From: Psychrosphaera haliotis
GTDB lineage: Bacteria; Pseudomonadota; Gammaproteobacteria; Enterobacterales; Alteromonadaceae
Direction of reading: 5' to 3'
DNA length: 64,000 nt
Assembly (NCBI RefSeq): GCF_039523615.1
Contig: NZ_BAAAFQ010000007.1
Span: 1-64,000 of the forward strand
A program made the position numbers and the translations under genes. Positions within the stretch are counted from its first letter, which is position 1; the number at the start of each line of letters is the position of its first letter. The notes beneath the pieces were generated by a model. That model ran no database searches, was not told where the DNA came from, and saw nothing but the letters and a program-made list of their open reading frames with translations. Below, piece after piece: positions 42,709-50,079 of this stretch.

Positions 42709-42888
42709 CAGATAACCTTTTATATTTTGATAACGAATTTATATCGGCAACTTAAAACTACTCAATTTATATTCATAAATCAAACATAAATATTAGAAAA
42801 AGGGAATAAATAGTGAGGTCAGATGAGATAAGTGCTTTAAAGCGTTAGTTAACCACTTTAAAGCACACTTTGTTACAAGATTAATAAC

Positions 42889-45039
42889 TTAGAAAGCAAT
42901 GGACCCCGAGATATAAATATTTCGTCCAATCGCCGGGATTTTATCACCCGTTTGTAAGCTACTCATATTGTTATCCATTTCCATGCTGCTGCCCATATCC
43001 ATAGAGCTTCCCATATCCATGCTTGAGTCCATGCTGCTGTTCATTGTCATTGGTCTGTAACGACCAGCTAAATGACTGGTATATGACTTATCAAACAAGT
43101 TTGAAATTCCAATGGTGACAGACCAATCTTTCTGCGCATAAAATGCAGAGATATCAGTTGTGCCGTAACCCGATGTTTTTGACTCGTTGTTAATAGCAGA
43201 GACTCTATCTTGGCTTGCCGTTAATTGTTCGGTGACTTTAAACAACCAATCATTCAACTGGTAGCTAGCTGAAAGTCTCAATGTATCTGCGCTAATTCGA
43301 TATAAGTCATCATCAATATCGTCACGCTCACCACGAACCATGCTAATTGAGCCATCCAAGTATAGGTCGTCATTAACTGCCCATTGTGCAATAACGTCAG
43401 CCCCATAAAGTGATGCTTCAACATTAGCGAACTGCATAGGCGCGCTTCCCGTCATCATAGTTGCAACCATATTCGCTTGCATATTGGTAGATGGTGTCGC
43501 TTGAATATAATCGTCTATATTTTGGTAAAACAACTGTGGTGAAATAAGTACATCAGCCAGTTTATATTCTAAGCCTAGGTTAAATTGATAAGCAGTTTCG
43601 TGTTCTAGCTCAGGGTTGCCTACATAAGTATGGCCATCAGCTAAACCACCAGTGGCTTGCATTGGGACCCAAAGATACCTTTCTTGATAAGACGGTGCGC
43701 GTTGTTTTATCGCGCCTGAAAAAAGTAGTGACAACTCTTCAGACATTAAGTGCGTATAGGCAGCTGATAGGTCATAAAGCGTTTCTGTTTGGTCAGTATT
43801 TGCAGAGTTAAAGTTATCACGAAGCATCATAATTGCAGGATTCATCATAGCCATATGGTGACTAACGTCTCCCGCATCACTTTCATGTTGTTTTGCTCTT
43901 AAACCTAAGGTGAGCTGGCCGTCGGTTAAATCGGTTTTTACTTCCGCGAACACACTAACCACTTCGTCCGTAACATCATTAAAGTTCACCACGTTAAACA
44001 TCATGTTGTCTGGAGAAGTAATTACGGCTTTGTGTTCTGAGAATAGCCAGTCAGTACCTAAAACTACCATTGAATTTTCAATCAAAGAAAACGGCATTTC
44101 TACCGATACATGGCCACCAAAAGACGTTGATTCAGCGGTATTATATCTTGTCATCATTGGGTTCATGTTAGTGCGAAGGCTATAGTTGTCCATGCCATGC
44201 GTAGCGTCTGTGTAGTTTACATTCCACTTTATATTTTGTTCATTATTTTGAATTTCGCCTGACAGATTAAATTGATCGGTTTTTATGTAATCAATATCCA
44301 TTGGTAATGCCGCTGTGCCGCTTGGCTTAGTATTCGTATTTTTGAAATTTAAGTGGGTTTCTGTTTGTTCTGTTAAATAGCCTAAGTCAAAACCAGACTG
44401 AGTTCTTTCATAACTTGAAGGTACAATATCAAAACCACTCGCGGTTTCTTGGTCATCAGCTGATTGTTTGTTACCAAACACTAAAAAGGCCAAGTTTTCG
44501 TTAGCGATGTTTAAAGTAGGCGCTACAAAATAGGCATCACCCTGATGTTTATAACCTGCCGTTAAGTCTCCGCTAAATAAAGCGTCCGCTGAGTCAGAGA
44601 ACTTTGCTTGTCGGTGGTTAATTTTAATTGCGCCACCAAAGGTATTTAAACCAGCGGAAACCGGTGCAATACCACGGTATATGGTGACGGATTCAACGTT
44701 GGTAGGATTCGCATAACTCATCGGCGCATCCATAGCGTTGGGCCCCGCTCCAACAATAGTTTGGCCATCTATAGACACGCCAACTCTATCGCCAAATAAA
44801 CCACGATATTGCGCGATACCAGTAATAGCACCATTTTTATTGGCGGCGGCACCTGCAGCTGATGTTAGCCAGTCTGCAGCATCAGGAGAGGTGACACTTT
44901 GTTCTAATGGTTGAGATGATGTTTTAGATGTGATCTTCTTTGTAGTTATTTCAATCACTTCCATTGATGTTTCTGCAACAGCAGGTGCAGATATGCTTAA
45001 CAGGCCGCATAACGGAGCCAATACAGTTTTGTACTTCAT
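42889..45039 (-). CDS. copper-type TonB-dependent receptor with Met-rich tail
   Basis: A 716-residue outer-membrane receptor of the type TonB-dependent copper receptor (OprC/NosA-like). It has a signal peptide ending AVA/E and a TonB box VIEITTKK. The plug is ITGIAQYRGLFGDRVGVSIDGQTIVGAGPNAMDAPMSYANP, and a 22-strand barrel ends ISGSIAF. Residues about 664-692 (42964-43050) are a run of Met, Asp and Ser with SSMDMG repeated, and Met pairs occur also in MAMMNPAIMML and MNPMMT. Methionine clusters are soft copper ligands. The likely ligand is copper (inference); the DUF2946-like gene 38 bp upstream of its start agrees. Confidence 0.9.
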   Translation of the reverse strand: MKYKTVLAPLCGLLSISAPAVAETSMEVIEITTKKITSKTSSQPLEQSVTSPDAADWLTSAAGAAANKNGAITGIAQYRGLFGDRVGVSIDGQTIVGAGPNAMDAPMSYANPTNVESVTIYRGIAPVSAGLNTFGGAIKINHRQAKFSDSADALFSGDLTAGYKHQGDAYFVAPTLNIANENLAFLVFGNKQSADDQETASGFDIVPSSYERTQSGFDLGYLTEQTETHLNFKNTNTKPSGTAALPMDIDYIKTDQFNLSGEIQNNEQNIKWNVNYTDATHGMDNYSLRTNMNPMMTRYNTAESTSFGGHVSVEMPFSLIENSMVVLGTDWLFSEHKAVITSPDNMMFNVVNFNDVTDEVVSVFAEVKTDLTDGQLTLGLRAKQHESDAGDVSHHMAMMNPAIMMLRDNFNSANTDQTETLYDLSAAYTHLMSEELSLLFSGAIKQRAPSYQERYLWVPMQATGGLADGHTYVGNPELEHETAYQFNLGLEYKLADVLISPQLFYQNIDDYIQATPSTNMQANMVATMMTGSAPMQFANVEASLYGADVIAQWAVNDDLYLDGSISMVRGERDDIDDDLYRISADTLRLSASYQLNDWLFKVTEQLTASQDRVSAINNESKTSGYGTTDISAFYAQKDWSVTIGISNLFDKSYTSHLAGRYRPMTMNSSMDSSMDMGSSMDMGSSMEMDNNMSSLQTGDKIPAIGRNIYISGSIAF

Positions 45040-45076
45040 TTTAAATCCTTGTTTAATAAATTTTAATTATTTTTGT

Positions 45077-45502
45077 TTAAACAAGGTGCGTTGGAGGGGC
45101 TCGACCTTCGGGCTGAAGATATTGCGTTGAATAGGATTGAGCAAAAAGAGTAGCTGAAATTTTAACGTGATGTACTACAACGGCTTGAACGGTTAGATAG
45201 TTAGAATGAACAATTGCAGGTGCATCAAGTTCAAAAATACACAGTGGGCAGTGACCAGAAGAAAAGGAGTGGTGTGGCGGGGCCTTAGGATCAAGATCGC
45301 TAAAAGCGTCAGCTTCAATCCCTATTTCTATGGCAAGCTGGTAGTAAAACTCGTTGGCTGTTGTTTTTGAAACCCATTCAAAACCGTTTTTTGTACAAAT
45401 GAGTTGCTTATCATTCTCGGAGTTCGCCAAAACTGAGACACTTGGCCCAATTAGGTTCCCTGCTAAACATAGAATAAAAAGTAACTGAACAAAATAACGC
45501 AT
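45077..45502 (-). CDS. DUF2946-like small exported protein
   Basis: A protein of 141 residues if it starts at the ATG at 45502 (MRYFVQLLFILCLAGNLIG, a signal or membrane anchor). The body has GHCPLCIFEL (His, Cys-x2-Cys) and it ends in RAPP, both features of DUF2946, a family often encoded with copper receptors and copper-resistance genes. The open frame runs upstream to 45658, but that part overlaps the rho leader and the next hydrophobic stretch looks accidental; no strong ribosome site is seen for either start. It is on the same strand as the receptor gene, 37 bp upstream of it. Confidence 0.72.
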   Translation of the reverse strand: MRYFVQLLFILCLAGNLIGPSVSVLANSENDKQLICTKNGFEWVSKTTANEFYYQLAIEIGIEADAFSDLDPKAPPHHSFSSGHCPLCIFELDAPAIVHSNYLTVQAVVVHHVKISATLFAQSYSTQYLQPEGRAPPTHLV

Positions 45503-45772
45503 TAAATGAATTGATCGCTTGTGCTCGTTTTTAAGTAAGTAAAAGAATATCGAAAATAAAAAATAGAACAATGAAATTTTTAAAATCAGTAGAAAAAGCG
45601 TTAATTTCTTACCAACGTAAAAAAAAGTGGCAGAAAATGCAGGTTTGTGGGACTTCAAGCTTTACGGTGGTCAAAATTACTGCTAACTTATCTACTGTCT
45701 GCGCAAACCCGCGCCAAAATTATTAAATCAAAAACTTCAAAACCTTCTTATCAATTACAAAGACATCTCAAT
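45503..45772 (+). promoter_or_regulatory. rho leader region
   Basis: This 270-bp stretch separates the divergent DUF2946-like and rho genes. In E. coli, rho has a long leader through which Rho limits its own transcription; the length here allows the same, but no specific site can be named. An open frame running through it into rho has no conserved content. Confidence 0.35.
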
Positions 45773-47041
45773 ATGCATTTACGTGAATTAAAAAATAAGC
45801 CAATTAGCGAACTCGTTCAATTAGCCGAGTCTATGGGCTTAGAGAATATGGCGCGTCTGCGCAAGCAAGACATCATTTTTTCAATCTTGAAAAAACACGC
45901 CAAAAGCGGTGAATCCATCTATGGTGATGGAGTATTAGAAATCTTACAGGATGGCTTCGGCTTTTTGCGTTCTGCAGACTCTTCTTACCTTGCTGGTCCA
46001 GATGACATTTATGTGTCGCCAAGCCAGATCCGCAGGTTTAACCTTAGAACAGGTGATTCAATTTCAGGATTGATTCGACCGCCTAAGGATTCAGAGCGCT
46101 ATTTTGCGTTGCTGAAAATAGAACAAGTTAACCATGACAAACCTGAAATCTCTCGCAACAAAATCTTATTCGAAAACTTAACTCCTTTGCACCCTACATC
46201 ACGCTTCTCTATGGAACGCGGTAACGGTTCAACTGAAGATATTACAGCTCGAGTTTTAGATTTAGCAGCGCCGATTGGTCGTGGCCAACGTGGTTTGATA
46301 GTTGCGCCGCCAAAAGCGGGTAAAACGATGTTAATGCAGAATATTGCAACATCAATTGCAGCGAACCACCCAGAAGCAACATTAATGGTACTTCTAATTG
46401 ACGAACGTCCGGAAGAAGTAACAGAGATGCAACGTCTTGTAAAAGGCGAAGTTGTAGCCTCAACGTTTGATGAACCAGCGAGCCGCCACGTTCAAGTTGC
46501 TGAAATGGTAATCGAAAAAGCAAAACGTTTAGTAGAGCACAAGAAAGACGTAGTTATCTTACTTGACTCAATTACTCGTTTAGCGCGTGCCTATAACACG
46601 GTAATACCTTCGTCAGGTAAAGTACTAACTGGTGGTGTTGATGCCAATGCACTTCATAAACCAAAGCGTTTCTTTGGTGCAGCTCGTAACGTTGAAGAAG
46701 GTGGTAGTTTAACAATTATCGCTACAGCGCTAGTAGATACAGGTTCTAAGATGGACGAAGTAATCTACGAAGAGTTTAAAGGTACAGGTAACATGGAATT
46801 ACACTTAAACCGCAAAATTGCGGAGCGTCGTGTATTCCCAGCTATCGACTACAACCGTTCTGGTACTCGTCGTGAAGAGCTAATGACTTCTCAAGATGAA
46901 CTACAGAAAATGTGGATATTAAGAAAGATTGTTAATCCAATGCAAGAAGTTGAAGCAATGGAATTCTTAATTGACCGTCTGGCGATGACAAAAACGAATG
47001 AAGAGTTCTTTAAAGCAATGAAACGTCAAAAGGGCGCGTAG
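45773..47041 (+). CDS. rho: transcription termination factor Rho
   Basis: Rho is a hexameric RNA helicase that ends transcription at many genes. The 422-residue protein starts MHLRELKNKPISELVQLAESMGLENMARLRKQDIIF, aligned with E. coli Rho (419). It has the RNA-binding GDGVLEILQDGFGFLRSADSSYLAGPDDIYVSPSQIRRF, Walker A APPKAGKTML, Walker B VVILLDSITRLARAYN, Q loop SSGKVLTGGVDANAL and R loop FKGTGN. The in-frame extension to 45647 is not conserved and is not used. No clear Shine-Dalgarno precedes the ATG. The trxA gene that precedes rho in E. coli is absent. Confidence 0.98.
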   Translation: MHLRELKNKPISELVQLAESMGLENMARLRKQDIIFSILKKHAKSGESIYGDGVLEILQDGFGFLRSADSSYLAGPDDIYVSPSQIRRFNLRTGDSISGLIRPPKDSERYFALLKIEQVNHDKPEISRNKILFENLTPLHPTSRFSMERGNGSTEDITARVLDLAAPIGRGQRGLIVAPPKAGKTMLMQNIATSIAANHPEATLMVLLIDERPEEVTEMQRLVKGEVVASTFDEPASRHVQVAEMVIEKAKRLVEHKKDVVILLDSITRLARAYNTVIPSSGKVLTGGVDANALHKPKRFFGAARNVEEGGSLTIIATALVDTGSKMDEVIYEEFKGTGNMELHLNRKIAERRVFPAIDYNRSGTRREELMTSQDELQKMWILRKIVNPMQEVEAMEFLIDRLAMTKTNEEFFKAMKRQKGA

Positions 47042-47080
47042 TTAACTTTTTAGCGCGTTGTTTATTCGCTTAAATCGTGC

Positions 47081-47108
47081 AAAAGCCCAATGTTTATTGG
47101 GCTTTTTT
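47081..47108 (+). terminator. terminator of rho
   Basis: AAAAGCCCAA (47081-47090) and TTGGGCTTTT (47097-47106) form a 10-bp stem with a short loop and a T run, 40 bp after the rho stop. Confidence 0.9.
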
Positions 47109-47208
47109 GTTATTTAAAAGTAAGTTACATGGTAATTAGTAAACTTTCACAATTACTAGTTCGTATATAAAAATTACATTCAAATTAATGGTAAACGTTT
47201 AGCTCATT

Positions 47209-48684
47209 ATGAAATATAAAGATCTTAGAGATTTTATCGACAAGCTAGAAGAGCAGGGTGAGTTAGTTCGCATTACTGCTGAGGTCGACCCTGACCTAGA
47301 AATGACGGAAATTGCTGATAGAACATTGCGAGGCGAAGGGCCGGCGCTATTATTTGAAAACCCTAAAGGGCATTCAATTCCGGTACTTGCAAATCTGTTT
47401 GGCACACCTAAACGTGTTGCTATGGGAATGGGACAAGATAATGTTGAAGCATTACGTGAAGTTGGTAAAACGTTAGCCTTTTTAAAAGAGCCAGAACCAC
47501 CTGCAGGTTTAAAAGATGCTTTTTCTAAGTTACCTATATTTAAACAAGTTCTTAACTTAGCACCTAAAGAAGTTAAAAAAGCACCTTGTCAGAAAGTGGT
47601 TATTGAAGGCGATGATGTTGATTTAACAAAGTTACCTATTATGCGCTGCTGGCCAGGTGACGTAGCTCCATTGGTAACTTGGGGTTTAACAGTAACTAAA
47701 GGCCCAAATAAACCTAGGCAAAACTTAGGTATTTATCGACAGCAGTTATTGGGTCCAAATAAACTGATCATGCGCTGGTTATCACATCGTGGTGGTGCTT
47801 TAGATTTCCAAGAGTTTAAAAAATCAAATCCAGGTGAGAAATACCCTGTAGCCGTTGCACTTGGGGCCGACCCTGCCACAATTTTGGGCGCGGTAACACC
47901 TGTGCCTGACACTTTAAGTGAATACGGTTTTGCCGGCTTATTGCGTGGTGAAAAAACCGAAGTGGTTAAATGTATTTCTAACGACTTGCAAGTGCCTGCA
48001 TCTGCTGAGTTTGTTCTTGAAGGTTATTTAGACCCTGAGGAAATGGCACCGGAAGGCCCTTATGGCGACCATACAGGTTACTATAATGAAGTTGAGTCGT
48101 TCCCTGTTTTTACTGTTACGCATATTACGCATCGCAAAGATCCAATTTACCACAGCACTTATACCGGACGTCCACCTGATGAGCCGGCAATTTTAGGTGT
48201 GGCTCTAAACGAAGTATTTGTGCCTATAATTCAGAAGCAATTCCCTGAGATTGTCGATTTTTACTTGCCGCCGGAAGGCTGTTCTTACCGAATGGCTGTA
48301 GTGACAATGAAAAAACAATATCCAGGTCATGCAAAGCGCGTGATGATGGGAGTGTGGTCATTCTTAAGACAATTCATGTATACCAAGTTTGTTATTGTAT
48401 GTGACGATGACGTGAATGCCCGTGACTGGAATGACGTAATGTGGGCGATAACTACTCGTATGGATCCTGCAAGAGACACGGTATTAATTGAAAATACGCC
48501 AATAGATTATTTAGACTTTGCTTCTCCTGTATCTGGTTTGGGCTCAAAAATGGGCTTAGATGCCACTAATAAATGGGCTGGTGAAACCGACAGAGAGTGG
48601 GGCGAGCCAATTGAAATGTCAACAGAGATTAAATCAAAAGTTGATGATCGTTGGGATGAATTTGGTATTTCACTTAAAAAGTAA
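47209..48684 (+). CDS. ubiD: 4-hydroxy-3-polyprenylbenzoate decarboxylase
   Basis: UbiD removes the carboxyl group of 3-octaprenyl-4-hydroxybenzoate in ubiquinone synthesis, using prenylated FMN made by UbiX. The 491-residue protein is of E. coli size (497). It has LGIYRQQLLGPNKLIMRWLSHRGGA (metal and cofactor site) and the catalytic EGPYGDHTGYYNEVE with the conserved Glu, then GRPPDEPAILGVALNEVF. It is followed after 54 bp by fre, the same order as in E. coli and related bacteria, so the two probably form an operon. Confidence 0.97.
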   Translation: MKYKDLRDFIDKLEEQGELVRITAEVDPDLEMTEIADRTLRGEGPALLFENPKGHSIPVLANLFGTPKRVAMGMGQDNVEALREVGKTLAFLKEPEPPAGLKDAFSKLPIFKQVLNLAPKEVKKAPCQKVVIEGDDVDLTKLPIMRCWPGDVAPLVTWGLTVTKGPNKPRQNLGIYRQQLLGPNKLIMRWLSHRGGALDFQEFKKSNPGEKYPVAVALGADPATILGAVTPVPDTLSEYGFAGLLRGEKTEVVKCISNDLQVPASAEFVLEGYLDPEEMAPEGPYGDHTGYYNEVESFPVFTVTHITHRKDPIYHSTYTGRPPDEPAILGVALNEVFVPIIQKQFPEIVDFYLPPEGCSYRMAVVTMKKQYPGHAKRVMMGVWSFLRQFMYTKFVIVCDDDVNARDWNDVMWAITTRMDPARDTVLIENTPIDYLDFASPVSGLGSKMGLDATNKWAGETDREWGEPIEMSTEIKSKVDDRWDEFGISLKK

Positions 48685-48738
48685 ACACAAAGCGTACTAT
48701 AGTCATATAGTCGCTTCTATATTAGGAAATGAGATTTA

Positions 48739-49443
48739 ATGTCTGCACATCAGATAACTGCCGAAGTCGTGTCAATTGAAGCTGTCACGGATTATGTAAA
48801 AATCGTTAAGATGAAACCGCTTGAGCCAGCTCAGTTTTTAGCGGGTCAATATCTACAAGTTGTTTTGTCAGATGACGACAAACGTATATTTTCTATCGCC
48901 TCTAGCCCTACTTCTGAATTTATAGAACTCCATATTGGTGCAGGTCCAGGTGATGCGTATCCGCAAGGAGCGCTTGATCACTTAGCCGAAAACAAAACGG
49001 TAACGTTAGAAATTGGTTTAGGTCATGCACATCTTAATTCTGCATCTGAGCGTCCAATTGTATTAATGGCGGGTGGCACAGGTTTTTCTTATGTTAAATC
49101 CATTGCTGACTACCTAGCCGAAACAAAACCTTTCCATACCGTATTACTTTATTGGGGCGCTAAAGATGAAGAGTCTTTATATGCATCAGAGTATTTAGCT
49201 GAGTGGGCCAACAAATTCCCTCACTTTCAATTCATTCCGGTTGTGGAAGAAGCTGAAGATAATTGGTCAGGTAAAGTGGGTTATGTTCATCAGGCAGTGA
49301 TGGAAGATATTGTTAGTTTAGAACCTTATGATATTTATCTAGCGGGTCCATTTAAAATGGCTGGAATCGCAAGGGAAGACTTCATAAGCCAAAAAGGCGC
49401 GATAAAAGAACATATGTTTGCCGACGCCTTTGCGTTTATTTAG
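48739..49443 (+). CDS. fre: NAD(P)H-flavin reductase
   Basis: Fre reduces free flavins with NAD(P)H in the cytoplasm. The 234-residue protein has the flavin motif KRIFSIASSP (RxxS type), the NAD(P)H motif MAGGTGFSYVKSIADYL, and IYLAGPFKMAGIAREDF near the C-terminus. It has the E. coli length (233) and position directly after ubiD. The reduced flavin may help UbiX/UbiD chemistry; this link is inferred from gene order. Confidence 0.95.
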   Translation: MSAHQITAEVVSIEAVTDYVKIVKMKPLEPAQFLAGQYLQVVLSDDDKRIFSIASSPTSEFIELHIGAGPGDAYPQGALDHLAENKTVTLEIGLGHAHLNSASERPIVLMAGGTGFSYVKSIADYLAETKPFHTVLLYWGAKDEESLYASEYLAEWANKFPHFQFIPVVEEAEDNWSGKVGYVHQAVMEDIVSLEPYDIYLAGPFKMAGIAREDFISQKGAIKEHMFADAFAFI

Positions 49444-49463
49444 CAATAAGCATGTTATATCGG

Positions 49464-49497
49464 AACCCACTCACTAAACTAGTCAGTGGGTTTTTTA
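49464..49497 (+). terminator. terminator of the ubiD-fre unit
   Basis: AACCCACT (49464-49471) pairs with AGTGGGTT (49485-49492), followed by TTTT; the stem is extended inward by further partial pairing. It lies 20 bp after the fre stop. Confidence 0.85.
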
Positions 49498-49528
49498 ATT
49501 TAATACTAAATGAAAGGAATGGGCGTTA

Positions 49529-50014
49529 ATGAACATAGAAATCAGACAAGCCGATTACAACGTAGAAAAAGACGGTACAGACTTAGTTAATTTACTAAAT
49601 GGATACGCACAAGACCCAATGGGCGGCGCTGAGCCATTAAGTCAATTCAGTCAAGATAACTTAGTGGCGGCATTGGCAAAAACACCTCATGCATTTTCTG
49701 TACTTGCATACGTTGATGGTAAGCCAGCCGGTTTAATAAACTGTTTTGAGGGCTTTTCTACCTTTGCCTGTAAACCCGTAGTTAATATTCACGATGTTAC
49801 CGTTGCTGGTGATTTTAGAGGGTTAGGTCTAAGTCAGAAAATGTTAGATGAAGTAGAGAGAATCGCCAGCAGTAAAGGTGCTTGCAAGCTGACACTCGAA
49901 GTTTTAGAAGGCAATACTGTGGCTAGAAATTCTTATCTTAAGTATGGTTTTAAAGGTTACGAACTTGATCCTGAAATGGGTAAAGCCGAGTTTTGGGAAA
50001 AGAAACTTAAGTGA
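49529..50014 (+). CDS. GNAT-family N-acetyltransferase
   Basis: A 161-residue acyltransferase. The acetyl-CoA-binding motif is visible as VNIHDVTVAGDFRGLGLSQKMLDEVERIA (R/Q-x-x-G-x-G/A type), followed by LEVLEGNTVARNSYLKYGFKGYEL. The substrate is unknown. It has a good ribosome site (GAAAGGAATGGG) and stands alone between the fre terminator and the M16 protease gene. Confidence 0.9.
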   Translation: MNIEIRQADYNVEKDGTDLVNLLNGYAQDPMGGAEPLSQFSQDNLVAALAKTPHAFSVLAYVDGKPAGLINCFEGFSTFACKPVVNIHDVTVAGDFRGLGLSQKMLDEVERIASSKGACKLTLEVLEGNTVARNSYLKYGFKGYELDPEMGKAEFWEKKLK

Positions 50015-50079
50015 CATTAAACTCATAATCGTTTAGTTTAATTACTTATCTTTTATATAATGAAAAAGGAGCTACTTTC

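Noticed and set aside
45647..45772. N-terminal extension of Rho
   Set aside because: Not conserved; the E. coli-like N-terminus begins at the ATG at 45773.
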